Source: Stenotrophomonas sp. UBA7346
Lineage (GTDB): Bacteria; Pseudomonadota; Gammaproteobacteria; Xanthomonadales; Xanthomonadaceae
Reading direction: 5' to 3'
Assembly (NCBI GenBank): GCA_002471015.1
Contig: DKPB01000018.1
Span: 87,259-151,258, forward strand
Length of the DNA: 64,000 nucleotides
The translations under genes and the position numbers were made by a program. How positions within the stretch are numbered: position 1 is the first letter of the stretch; every line of letters starts with the position of its first letter. Below, piece after piece: positions 50,389 through 58,953 of this stretch. The notes beneath the pieces are model-generated. The model searched no databases. It was not told the origin of the DNA and saw only the letters and a program-made list of their open reading frames with translations.

Positions 50389-52539
50389 TCAGCGCGCGGC
50401 CGCGGACAGCGGCGGCGTCAACAAGGCCACCACACCGGCTGCATCCAGCGGCCGGCCCATCCAGTAGCCCTGCACCAGGTCGCAGCCGCGCTGGCTGAGC
50501 AGTTGGAACTGTGCTTCCTGCTCCACGCCTTCGGCCACGACGGTGATACCCAGCGCGTGGGCCATGGCGATGATGGCCGTGGTCAGGGCCAGGTCGTCGG
50601 CATCGCGCTCCATGTCGGCAACAAAGCTGCGATCGATCTTGACCCCGTCCACCGGCACCTGGCGCAGATGGCTCAGGCCGGAGAAGCCCGTGCCAAAGTC
50701 GTCCAGCCACACCTTCACCCCGGTCCGGTGCAGGCGTTCGAGCAGGGAAACCGCCAGCATCTCGTCGCCGATCACCGCAGTTTCAGTCAGCTCAAGATGC
50801 AGGCGCGAGGCACTGAGCCCGGATTGCTGCAAGCTGGCCTCCACCTGCTCCACCAGGTCGCCATTGCGCAACTGACGCGGCGACACATTGACCGATACGA
50901 ACAGCTCCTCGCCCAGTGCATTGCGCGGCCATTGCCGGGCCTGCACGCAGGCCTCGCCCAACACGCGCGGACCCAGCAGATGGATCAACCCACTCTGCTC
51001 GGCCACCTCGATGAACACCGATGGATCGATCGCACCGAGCTTGGGGTGGTCCCAGCGCAGCAGTACTTCCACGCCCACCAGCATGCGGTCGCGGGTGCGG
51101 TAAATGGGCTGGTAAACCAGGCGCAACTCGCCACGCTCCCACGCCCCGCGCAGCTCCTGCTCCAGGTGCAGGCGCCGCTCCACCGCATGGTCCATGGCCC
51201 TGCTGTAGTAGCGGTAACAGTTCTTGCCGGCCAATTTGGCCTGGTACATGGCGATATCACCATTCTTCAGCAAGGCAGTGGCATCCACCGCGTCTTCCGG
51301 GTACAGGGTGATGCCGATCGAACTGCCCAGGAAGATCTCGCGCTGCTGTGCCTGCAGCGGGCGCCCAAGGTCCACCACCAGGCGCTCGGCCAGGCTCTTG
51401 GCGACCTCCGCCGCACTACCCGCGCCCTCACCCAGCAGGATCACGAACTCGTCGCCACCAAAACGGGCCAGCAGGGTTTTATCGCCGCCCACCTGATCCA
51501 CGGCGATGGCGATGCGCTGGGCAAACTGCAGCAGCGCCTCGTCACCAGCCTCGTGACCGAGGGTGTCATTGACCCGCTTGAACTCGTCGATATCGATGAA
51601 CAGCAGCGCCAGGCCACGACCGGCCGCATGAGCACTGAACAAGCGGTGGTCCAATGCTTCGCGGAACGCAAGACGGTTGGTCAGGCCGGTCAATGCATCG
51701 GTATAGGCCATCTGCCGCACCTCCCGGTCATGCCGGGCGATGCTCTGGCTCATGCGGTCAAAGGTGCGCATCAGCTCGCCGACCTCATCATTGCGCTGGG
51801 TCACCGGTGCCGACACGGCGTAGTCGCCGCGCTCGATGCGCTGCGCCGCCTCGCCCAGCCACCGAATGGGCCGCACCAGGGTGCGCTGCACATACAGGGC
51901 AATCACACAGGCAAAAGCAATCAGCAACGCCACCAGCGCCAACACCCAACCCAGTTGCCGGCGCTGGGCTTCGCCCATGCGCTGCTCCAGCGCACGCATG
52001 GTGCTGGCCTCCTGCGCGCGCACCGGCGCCAGGTCCATACCCACCCGCAAACCACCAATGCGTTGATCACCGATGCGCAACGGCAGATCGATTTCCAGGA
52101 TGGCCGGGCTCTCCTGCACCAGCGTCGCTTCAGCGCCGACCGCAGCCGGCGCCAACGGATCGCTCATCTGCAGGCCGTAGCCGGCCACGTCGATGGAGCC
52201 ATCATGGATCAGCCGTCCTTCGGGATCGTGCACCAGTACATAGCTGACCGACTTCTGACGGGCGGTGTTGCGCACCAGCGCGCCCACCGCCGACAGATCC
52301 GAGTAGTAGAGCGGGTTCACCAACGCATCGGCCAGCGCGTCGGCCAAGGCCTTGCCGCGCTCACGCACGCCCTGGTCGAATACACCGCTGACCACCTGGC
52401 TGCTGGTGTGCAGCATCTCGCGCTGCGCACTGGCCTGGCGCATCACCATCAGCGCCACGATCAGGATCACCACCAGCAGCGCGCCCGCCGCCAACAACAG
52501 GAAGCGGGCCTGCAACCCAAAGCGCGGCAGACGGCTCAT
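50389..52539 (-). CDS. membrane GGDEF-EAL cyclic-di-GMP protein with periplasmic sensor and HAMP
   Basis: A 716-residue protein. Helix 1 (13-34), a periplasmic domain (about 35-195), helix 2 (196-216), HAMP (217-268), GGDEF domain (275-450, GGDEF at 361-365, active-site intact) and EAL domain (about 455-705). The EAL domain carries EVLLRW (EVL in place of EAL), NVSPRQL, ELTET, LDDFGTGFSGL and AEGVEQE, so it is probably catalytic. No RxxD inhibitory site precedes GGDEF. Its ATG overlaps the stop of the upstream PhnD-like gene (ATGA). It may both make and degrade c-di-GMP, controlled by a periplasmic signal. Confidence 0.92.
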   Translation of the reverse strand: MSRLPRFGLQARFLLLAAGALLVVILIVALMVMRQASAQREMLHTSSQVVSGVFDQGVRERGKALADALADALVNPLYYSDLSAVGALVRNTARQKSVSYVLVHDPEGRLIHDGSIDVAGYGLQMSDPLAPAAVGAEATLVQESPAILEIDLPLRIGDQRIGGLRVGMDLAPVRAQEASTMRALEQRMGEAQRRQLGWVLALVALLIAFACVIALYVQRTLVRPIRWLGEAAQRIERGDYAVSAPVTQRNDEVGELMRTFDRMSQSIARHDREVRQMAYTDALTGLTNRLAFREALDHRLFSAHAAGRGLALLFIDIDEFKRVNDTLGHEAGDEALLQFAQRIAIAVDQVGGDKTLLARFGGDEFVILLGEGAGSAAEVAKSLAERLVVDLGRPLQAQQREIFLGSSIGITLYPEDAVDATALLKNGDIAMYQAKLAGKNCYRYYSRAMDHAVERRLHLEQELRGAWERGELRLVYQPIYRTRDRMLVGVEVLLRWDHPKLGAIDPSVFIEVAEQSGLIHLLGPRVLGEACVQARQWPRNALGEELFVSVNVSPRQLRNGDLVEQVEASLQQSGLSASRLHLELTETAVIGDEMLAVSLLERLHRTGVKVWLDDFGTGFSGLSHLRQVPVDGVKIDRSFVADMERDADDLALTTAIIAMAHALGITVVAEGVEQEAQFQLLSQRGCDLVQGYWMGRPLDAAGVVALLTPPLSAAAR

Positions 52540-53453
52540 TCCACCTCCATGCGCACCCGCGCCAGACCGCTGCGCAGGCGCTCAAGCGCCCGCAGACTGG
52601 CCGCATCCACCGGATGGAACCCGGTGGTACCAAAGAATTTGGCCAAGGCCGGACCGGCCTGGGGGTCGCGGCTGGCCTCCTGCAGTACCTGCCGCAGGCG
52701 CTCGCGTACTACCGGGTCCAGATCCTGGCGCACCATTTCCACCGCGCGCGGCACCGGCTCGCTGCGGTAGAACACCCGCATGTCGTTACGGAACGCAGGC
52801 GGCACGGCGTGGTCATCGCTCCAGTCAATGCTGCTGACCGCGCCCACATCCACCACCCGTTTGTGCACATAGGTCGAGATGTTCAGTTCCGATCGCGCAA
52901 ATACATAGCCCACGGCATCGCCTGCCGGGCTGTCGTGCGGCGTCAACAGGATCTCCAGGCGCACCCCGTGCTGCAGCAGCTCCATCGCGGGCACCAGATA
53001 GGCGCTGGTGGACAACGGGCTCTGCAAGGCCAGGGTTCGCCCTTTCATGTCCTGCAGCGACTCCACCGGGCTGTCACGGCGTACGAAGAATACGGTGTGG
53101 TAAGCGCTCACCCCATTGCGCTCGGTCAGCAACAGGGGCCGTGCGCCGGCCCGCTGCTGCAATGCCATCGCCGTGCCCGATGTTTCGGTCACCCAATCCA
53201 CCCGCCCACGCCGTAGATAGCTGCCCATCTGCTGCGCATCCTTGGCCATCAGGATGCGCCCTTCGACGATCCCGACGTCCTGCATCCTGGGCACCACATA
53301 GTCGAGCAGCGGCTTCAACTGCTCATAGTGCGCCTTCGGATTGTCACTGATCCTCCCCAGAACCAGCACCGAGCGCTCTATCGCCCCCACCGACAACGGC
53401 TGCAACGCGGCCACTGCCAGCACGGCTCCCCAAAGCCATACGAACACGCGCAA
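52536..53453 (-). CDS. PhnD-like periplasmic substrate-binding protein
   Basis: A 305-residue protein of the PhnD/SsuA periplasmic-binding fold: signal peptide 1-24 (VLAVAALQPLSVGA), GRISDNPKAHYEQLKPLLDYV near the N-terminus and SPLSTSAYLVPAMELL, the usual ligand-hinge region. Start TTG 53453 is preceded by GGGGAG. No permease or ATPase gene is nearby, so transport is unlikely; the overlap with the GGDEF-EAL gene points to a sensing role. Ligand unknown (oxyanion, phosphonate or other small molecule). Confidence 0.85.
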   Translation of the reverse strand: MRVFVWLWGAVLAVAALQPLSVGAIERSVLVLGRISDNPKAHYEQLKPLLDYVVPRMQDVGIVEGRILMAKDAQQMGSYLRRGRVDWVTETSGTAMALQQRAGARPLLLTERNGVSAYHTVFFVRRDSPVESLQDMKGRTLALQSPLSTSAYLVPAMELLQHGVRLEILLTPHDSPAGDAVGYVFARSELNISTYVHKRVVDVGAVSSIDWSDDHAVPPAFRNDMRVFYRSEPVPRAVEMVRQDLDPVVRERLRQVLQEASRDPQAGPALAKFFGTTGFHPVDAASLRALERLRSGLARVRMEVE

Positions 53454-53515
53454 AACGGCAACTCCCCTATTGATTCCCCAAGCCTACCGGAAAAACCCGT
53501 TGTGTGACGTGTGCC

Positions 53516-54274
53516 TCAGTTGGGTTTTTCACCCGCCAACCGGGCCATGCGCTGGGCATCGGCAAGGATGCCACGCAGCAGGCGCACCTCCTGCTCGGAC
53601 ATCTCTGCCTTCATGAACAGGCGGCGCAGCTTGCGCATGGCCGATTCCGGCGAACGGCCCTTGTGGAAATCGATCTGGTCCAGGGTGTCGCCGAGCTGGC
53701 CGAACAGACCTTCGAGCTGGGCATGGCTGGCTGGCGCCTCGCCAAAACCTGTTTCGGCCGGGGCCTGTACCTGGCCTGCCAACACGGCCATGCGCACCTC
53801 ATAGGCCAGGACCTGCACGGCAGCGGCCAGGTTCAGCGAGCTGAACTCCGGATCGGACGGAATATGCACCGCCAGATGGCACAACTGCAGCTCCTCATTG
53901 GTCAGGCCGGTACGTTCGCGCCCGAATACGAAGGCCACCTCGGCGCCCTCCTCACCGGCCTTGGCCACCGCACGTTGGCCTGCAAGTTCGGGCAGCAACT
54001 CCTCCAGCTGCACCCGGCGCGAACGCGCCGTACAGCCGAGCACCAGACGGCAGTCGGCAACCGCCTCGGCCAGGGTGGCATACACCGGCGCATCGCCCAG
54101 CACGTCCTCGGCACCGGCCGAGCGCCTGAAGGCCACCTCGTCCAGCGGCTTCTCGGGGGCAACCAATACCAGCCGCGCCAGACCCATGGTTTTCATCGCT
54201 CGGGCCGCTGCGCCTATGTTTCCCGGGTGCTGGGTGCCGACAAGTACGAATCGAATATGAGTGGAAGCAGACAT
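53516..54274 (-). CDS. trmJ: tRNA (cytidine/uridine-2'-O)-methyltransferase TrmJ
   Basis: A 252-residue SpoU/TrmH-class methyltransferase. The family motifs are present: IRFVLVGTQHPGNIGAAARAMKTMG, the middle VFGRERTGLTNEEL and SLNLAAAVQVLAYEVR near residue 150. It methylates the 2'-OH of position 32 in tRNAs. It is divergent from suhB, 120 bp apart. The C-terminal 90 residues are typical for TrmJ length. Confidence 0.93.
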   Translation of the reverse strand: MSASTHIRFVLVGTQHPGNIGAAARAMKTMGLARLVLVAPEKPLDEVAFRRSAGAEDVLGDAPVYATLAEAVADCRLVLGCTARSRRVQLEELLPELAGQRAVAKAGEEGAEVAFVFGRERTGLTNEELQLCHLAVHIPSDPEFSSLNLAAAVQVLAYEVRMAVLAGQVQAPAETGFGEAPASHAQLEGLFGQLGDTLDQIDFHKGRSPESAMRKLRRLFMKAEMSEQEVRLLRGILADAQRMARLAGEKPN

Positions 54275-54393
54275 GATGTTAAAAAATCAGGAGCGAGACA
54301 GCTGTAGATGGTAAACTGCGCGGCCGGCCAATGCGCCGGACCCGCTCTTTTCCCCCGCCAATCCGATCTCTGCCTTCACGGGAGCCTTTCGCC

Positions 54394-55221
54394 ATGCAGA
54401 AACCCGCCGTAACCGTCATGGTCAAGGCCGCCCGCCTCGCCGGCAACGTCCTGCTCCGTAACATCAACAAGCTTGAAGCCCTCAACGTCGTACAGAAGGG
54501 TCGGATGGACTACGCCAGCGAAGTTGATGCTGATGCGGAAAAAGTGATCGTCAAGGAACTCAAGCGCGCCTACCCGGAATACGGCATCTTCGGTGAAGAA
54601 GGCGGCATCCAGGGCGTAAACCGCATGATGTGGGTCATCGACCCGCTCGACGGCACCAGCAACTACCTGCGCGGTTTCCCGCACTACTGCGTCTCCATCG
54701 CCCTGGTTGAGAACGGCGAGCCGATCGATGCGGTGATCTTTGATCCGTTGCGCAACGAGCTGTTCACCGCCTCCAAGGGCAATGGCGCCGTGCTCAACGA
54801 CCGCCGCCTGCGCGTGTCCGACCGCAAGGATCTGGAAGGCACGATGATCCATACCGGCTTCGCTCCGCGCGAACGCAGCCGTGCCAGCTCCCAGCTCAAG
54901 ACCGTCGACACCCTGCTGGTGCAGGCCGAGGACGTGCGCCGCACCGGCTCCGCCGCACTGGACCTGGCCTACGTGGCCTGCGGCCGCGCCGACGCCTACT
55001 TCGAAGCCGGCGTGAAGGCATGGGACATCGCCGCTGGCGTGCTGCTGGTGCGCGAGGCAGGCGGCAAGGTGTGCAACTACCGTGGCGCTCCGTTGGACCG
55101 CATGGATTCGCGCGGCCCGGAGACCCAGCAGGTCGTGGCCGGCAATATCAAGGTCTGCGAAGCGCTGCAGAAGGTCATCGTCAACACCGGCTACGCCGCC
55201 GAGTTCGATCCGAAGTTCTGA
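54394..55221 (+). CDS. suhB: inositol monophosphatase SuhB
   Basis: A 275-residue inositol-monophosphatase-family protein. Motif FGEEGG, then WVIDPLDGTSNYLRGFP (metal-binding DxxDG) and later KAWDIAAGVLLVREAGG. SuhB has phosphatase activity and in E. coli also affects rRNA antitermination through RNA polymerase. The start ATG 54394 (MQKPAVTVMVK) agrees with family N-termini; GGGAGCC lies just upstream. It is followed by a terminator at 55244. Confidence 0.95.
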   Translation: MQKPAVTVMVKAARLAGNVLLRNINKLEALNVVQKGRMDYASEVDADAEKVIVKELKRAYPEYGIFGEEGGIQGVNRMMWVIDPLDGTSNYLRGFPHYCVSIALVENGEPIDAVIFDPLRNELFTASKGNGAVLNDRRLRVSDRKDLEGTMIHTGFAPRERSRASSQLKTVDTLLVQAEDVRRTGSAALDLAYVACGRADAYFEAGVKAWDIAAGVLLVREAGGKVCNYRGAPLDRMDSRGPETQQVVAGNIKVCEALQKVIVNTGYAAEFDPKF

Positions 55222-55243
55222 TCGCTGCTTTGCGTGTCTCTGG

Positions 55244-55270
55244 AACGGCGCCTGCGAAGGCGCCGTTTTT
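55244..55270 (+). terminator. terminator of suhB
   Basis: AACGGCGCC (55244-55252) pairs with GGCGCCGTT (55259-55267) around TGCGAA and is followed by TTT. It lies 23 bp after the suhB stop. Confidence 0.88.
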
Positions 55271-55477
55271 GTTTCCATTCCCGGTAACCAGCATCCATTT
55301 CGCCGCCCCTCTGCCTGCACTGCAGCGCCGGTGTTCCGCTGCTCCATCGCCGGCACCCCATCACCGTGGCCGTGCATGCCGATCGACAGCGGACAGACAC
55401 GGACAGTAGCGGAACGCTTCCCTCCCCGGGACGGCGCAGGAGAAGGTCATGCACGCGGCCTGTACTCCCCAGATGGC

Positions 55478-55504
55478 AGAACGCCCGGCTCAGCCGGGCG
55501 TTCT
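55478..55504 (-). terminator. possible terminator hairpin of htpX
   Basis: AGAACGCCCGGC (55478-55489) pairs with GCCGGGCGTTCT (55493-55504) around TCA: a perfect 12-bp stem 23 bp after the htpX stop. No T-run follows on the minus strand, so the termination call is moderate. Confidence 0.55.
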
Positions 55505-55527
55505 GCTTGCATCACTGCCGATGCGGA

Positions 55528-56394
55528 TCAGGCAACCGTCGAAGAGCGCAGCGCGGCGATGCGCTCGTCCAGCGGCGGGTGGCTCAGGAACAGCTTCTTG
55601 GCCGCCGAGCCGGCAATGCCGAATGCCGCGATCTGGGTCGGCAAGGTGCTCTGGCCATGGTTGAGCTTCAAACGCTCCAGTGCCGCGATCATCTTCTGGC
55701 GGCCCGCAAGCGAGGCACCGCCGTGGTCGGCACGGAACTCACGGTGGCGCGAGAACCACATCGCGATCATCGTCGCGAACAGGCCGAACACCATCTCCAG
55801 CACGAACACGATGATGTAGTAGGCAAAACCGCGGCCGCCGCCTTCGCGGTTGCCGGACAGCGCGCTGTCGATGATGCCGCCGACCACGCGGGCCAGCACG
55901 ATCACGAAGGTGTTCAACACGCCCTGCAGCAAGGCCATGGTGATCATGTCGCCATTGGCAACGTGAGCGATTTCATGGCCCAGCACCGCTTCTGCCTCGT
56001 CCTCGCTCATGTTGTGCAGCAGGCCGGTGGACACCGCCACAAGCGCGTTGTTGCGGTTGGCACCGGTGGCGAAGGCATTGATCTCCGGGGCGTCATACAC
56101 CGCCACTTCCGGCATGCCGATGCCCGCCGCCTTGGCCTGGCGCGCCACCGTATCCAGCAGCCAACGCTCGGTCTGGTTGCGCGGCTCGGTGATCACCACC
56201 GCGCCGGTACCGCGCTTGGCCATGAACTTGGACAACAGCAGCGAAATGATCGAACCGCCGAAGCCGAAGATGGCTGCCATGACCAGCAAGCCGCTCATCT
56301 GCGACGAGTTCACGCCCAGCAGCGACATCACCACACTGGCCAGGGCCAGCACCGCGATGTTGGTCAGAAGAAACAGCCCGATACGGGTAAACAT
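55528..56394 (-). CDS. htpX: membrane zinc metalloprotease HtpX
   Basis: A 288-residue M48 metalloprotease with two N-terminal and two more internal membrane helices. The active site is LGHEIAHVAN with His140, Glu141 and His144. The FATGANRNNALVAVS segment is typical of HtpX. It degrades misfolded membrane proteins. The gene is monocistronic and divergent from gluQ. Confidence 0.96.
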   Translation of the reverse strand: MFTRIGLFLLTNIAVLALASVVMSLLGVNSSQMSGLLVMAAIFGFGGSIISLLLSKFMAKRGTGAVVITEPRNQTERWLLDTVARQAKAAGIGMPEVAVYDAPEINAFATGANRNNALVAVSTGLLHNMSEDEAEAVLGHEIAHVANGDMITMALLQGVLNTFVIVLARVVGGIIDSALSGNREGGGRGFAYYIIVFVLEMVFGLFATMIAMWFSRHREFRADHGGASLAGRQKMIAALERLKLNHGQSTLPTQIAAFGIAGSAAKKLFLSHPPLDERIAALRSSTVA

Positions 56395-56486
56395 GGGAAA
56401 CAGATCCGTTTAGGATGGGAATACGGCAAATTTGCGGTGCGCCAAGACTGAATTCAAGCCGCAATCTGACCAAGCATTCATATTCA

Positions 56487-57374
56487 ATGTCTCTCCCCCC
56501 CTATCGCGGCCGTTTCGCTCCCTCCCCGACCGGGCCCCTGCACCTGGGCTCCATGCTGGCAGCCTTCGGCAGCTGGCTGGTTGCACGTCATGCCCACGGC
56601 CAATGGCTGGTGCGGGTGGAGGATATCGATCCCCCACGCGAGGTGGCCGGCGCGGTCGAATCACAGCTGGCCACACTGGCCGCATTCGGCCTGGTCTCCG
56701 ACCTGCCCGTGCAGTACCAGAGTCGCCGTCATGCGCTGTACCAATCGGCCATCAATCGTCTGCTGGCCGAAGGCAAGGCCTTTGCCTGCCACTGCAGCCG
56801 TGCCGACCTTGCCAGCCAGCACGGTATCCATCGGCATTGTGTCGCCAGCCAGCAACGCGCTCATCCTGCCATCCGCCTGCGCGTGGCCGATGGCAGTCAT
56901 GTCCGTTTTGACGATGCCCTGCAAGGCACCGTCGCGCAGGACGTGGACCGCGAGGTGGGCGATGTGGTGTTGCTGCGTGCCGATGGCTGCTGGGCCTACC
57001 AACTGGCGGTAGTGGTCGATGACGCCGAACAAGGCATCACCCATGTGGTCCGCGGGGCCGACCTGATCGACTCCACCCCGCGGCAGATCCTGCTGCAACA
57101 GGCATTGGGTCTGCCCACCCCGGCCTACCTGCACCTGCCGTTGCTGCTGGATGCCAGCGGCCAGAAGCTGTCCAAGTCGCAGGCGGCCGTGCCGGTGGAC
57201 AGTGCCCGCCCATTACCGGTGCTGCGCTGGCTCTGGCGTTGCCTGGGCCAGGACCCTGCCGCGCTGGATGCTGCAAGCCAGGTACCCGAGCTGCTGCAGC
57301 ACGCTGCTGCCGCATTCGACCCGCACAAACTGCAAAAAAGCGCGCTGCGCGCCCCCGAGGCGCCCCCTGCCTGA
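56487..57374 (+). CDS. gluQ: glutamyl-Q tRNA(Asp) synthetase
   Basis: A 295-residue paralogue of glutamyl-tRNA synthetase lacking the anticodon-binding domain. Signature RFAPSPTGPLHLGSM (HLGS), the zinc ligands of the Cys/His cluster (FACHCSRADL, HRHC) and the KLSKSQ loop are all present. It attaches glutamate to the queuosine of tRNA-Asp. Start ATG 56487 (MSLPPYRG) excludes 24 unsupported residues. It has no dksA neighbour here, unlike in E. coli. Confidence 0.93.
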   Translation: MSLPPYRGRFAPSPTGPLHLGSMLAAFGSWLVARHAHGQWLVRVEDIDPPREVAGAVESQLATLAAFGLVSDLPVQYQSRRHALYQSAINRLLAEGKAFACHCSRADLASQHGIHRHCVASQQRAHPAIRLRVADGSHVRFDDALQGTVAQDVDREVGDVVLLRADGCWAYQLAVVVDDAEQGITHVVRGADLIDSTPRQILLQQALGLPTPAYLHLPLLLDASGQKLSKSQAAVPVDSARPLPVLRWLWRCLGQDPAALDAASQVPELLQHAAAAFDPHKLQKSALRAPEAPPA

Positions 57375-57430
57375 GCGCAGTTTCATTAGAATCATCGGCT
57401 CCCCTGCGAATCTGCCCTGGAGCACAGCCC

Positions 57431-58171
57431 ATGACATCCCGCGTCGCACTGGTCACCGGTGGTACCGGCGGCATTGGTACCGCCATCTGCCAACGCCTCG
57501 CCGACCAAGGGCACCGGGTTGCCACCAATTTCCGCAACGCCGAGAAAGCCCAGCAGTGGCAGCAGCGCATGCGCGAGAAGGGCTATGACATCGCCCTGTT
57601 CGAAGGCGATGTTGCCGACCCGGACAGTGGCCGGGGTTTGATCCAGGCTGCCGAAGCCGCGCTTGGGCCGGTTGAAATCCTGGTCAACAACGCCGGCATC
57701 ACCCGTGACACCACCTTCCACCGGATGAGCCCGGAACAGTGGCACGAGGTGATCAACACCAACCTCAACTCGGTGTTCAACGTCACCCGCCCGGTGATCG
57801 AAGGCATGCGCAAGCGCGGCTGGGGCCGGGTCATCCAGATCAGCTCGATCAACGGCCTCAAGGGCCAGTACGGCCAGGCCAACTACGCCGCAGCCAAGGC
57901 CGGCATGCACGGCTTCACCATCTCGCTGGCACGCGAGAACGCGGGCTTCGGCATCACCGTCAATACCATCTCGCCCGGCTACGTGGCCACCGACATGGTC
58001 ATGGCGGTACCGGAGGAGGTGCGGGCCAAGATCATCGCCGACATCCCTACCGGGCGCCTGGGCAAGCCCGAGGAGATCGCCTACGCGGTGGCCTTCCTGG
58101 TGGCCGAGGAAGCCGCTTGGATCACCGGCTCCAACCTGGACATAAACGGCGGCCACCACATGGGCTGGTAA
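57431..58171 (+). CDS. phbB: acetoacetyl-CoA reductase (SDR family)
   Basis: A 246-residue short-chain dehydrogenase. The NADP motif VTGGTGGIGTAIC, the catalytic Ser (IQISSINGLKG), YxxxK (NYAAAKAGM) and NNAGITRD are present. The C-terminus SNLDINGGHHMGW is that of PhaB/PhbB enzymes: reduction of acetoacetyl-CoA to (R)-3-hydroxybutyryl-CoA for polyhydroxyalkanoate. phaR follows, but no phaC or phaA is in the window. Confidence 0.92.
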   Translation: MTSRVALVTGGTGGIGTAICQRLADQGHRVATNFRNAEKAQQWQQRMREKGYDIALFEGDVADPDSGRGLIQAAEAALGPVEILVNNAGITRDTTFHRMSPEQWHEVINTNLNSVFNVTRPVIEGMRKRGWGRVIQISSINGLKGQYGQANYAAAKAGMHGFTISLARENAGFGITVNTISPGYVATDMVMAVPEEVRAKIIADIPTGRLGKPEEIAYAVAFLVAEEAAWITGSNLDINGGHHMGW

Positions 58172-58316
58172 GCCCTGCCCGTGCTGCAGTCCGGCACTGT
58201 GCGTGCTGCGCAACAAAAATACACTTCGCCAACCCTTGCAACCTGTACTTTTGGCGGTTGCAAGCCCTGCTGCACTGCGCCATGCTGCGCACCTAACCGT
58301 GACGAGTGACTGCTTA

Positions 58317-58835
58317 ATGGCTGCGACCCGCATCATCAAGAAGTATCCGAATCGCCGGCTCTACGACACCGAGATTTCCAGCTACATCACCATCGAAGAC
58401 GTCCGCCAGCTGATCCTGGACGGCGAGGAGTTCGAGGTCCGCGACGCCAAGAGCGGCGACGACCTGACCCGTTCGGTGCTGTTGCAGATCATCGCGGACA
58501 AGGAGCAGGACGGCGAGCCGATGCTGTCGACCCAGCTGTTGAGCCAGCTCATCCGTTTCTACGGCGACTCCCTGCAGGGCTTCATGGGCAATTACCTGGA
58601 GCGCAGCATGCAGGTGTTCCTGGACCAGCAGCAGCAGTTCCGCCAGCAGATGGGCAGCCTGCTCGGCCAGACTCCGTGGGCCATGATGAACCAGCTCACC
58701 GAGCGCAACCTGGAGCTGTGGCAGGAGTTCCAGCGCAACATGGGCGGCGGCTTCGGCACCCGTCCGCCGGCGCCGGGCAGCAAGCCGGCCGACCCACCAC
58801 CGGGCAGCGGCGGCAAGACCCGCAGCAGCCGCTGA
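58317..58835 (+). CDS. phaR: polyhydroxyalkanoate synthesis repressor PhaR
   Basis: A 172-residue DNA-binding repressor. The N-terminal domain IIKKYPNRRLYDTEISSYIT (DNA- and PHB-binding) is followed by the PHB-accumulation regulatory segment SQLIRFYGDSLQGFMGNYLE and a proline- and glycine-rich tail. PhaR senses PHB granules and represses phasin genes. It lies 145 bp downstream of phbB. Start ATG 58317 after a short leader. Confidence 0.93.
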   Translation: MAATRIIKKYPNRRLYDTEISSYITIEDVRQLILDGEEFEVRDAKSGDDLTRSVLLQIIADKEQDGEPMLSTQLLSQLIRFYGDSLQGFMGNYLERSMQVFLDQQQQFRQQMGSLLGQTPWAMMNQLTERNLELWQEFQRNMGGGFGTRPPAPGSKPADPPPGSGGKTRSSR

Positions 58836-58841
58836 CTACTG

Positions 58842-58868
58842 AAAGGCCGACGCAAGCGTCGGCCTTTT
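58842..58868 (+). terminator. terminator of phaR
   Basis: AAAGGCCGACGC (58842-58853), loop AA, GCGTCGGCCTTT (58856-58867): a perfect 12-bp stem with T-run, 6 bp after the phaR stop. Confidence 0.88.
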
Positions 58869-58953
58869 CATTTCTACAGGTTGGCGTGGCCCAGCCCTGC
58901 CGAGCCGGCCCCTGCCCTGGAAGCAGGCCAACGGACCCTACCCGGCCCTGCCT

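Larger units (their letters stand above)
55222..55527. other. 306-bp region between suhB and htpX
   Basis: No gene. Convergent 3' ends: the suhB terminator at 55244-55270 and a candidate htpX hairpin at 55478-55504. Nothing else is recognisable between them. Confidence 0.6.

Noticed and set aside
56395..56486. Heat-shock (sigma32) promoter of htpX
   Set aside because: A CTTGAA occurs in the divergent region, but no CCCCAT-like -10 at the right distance was found.
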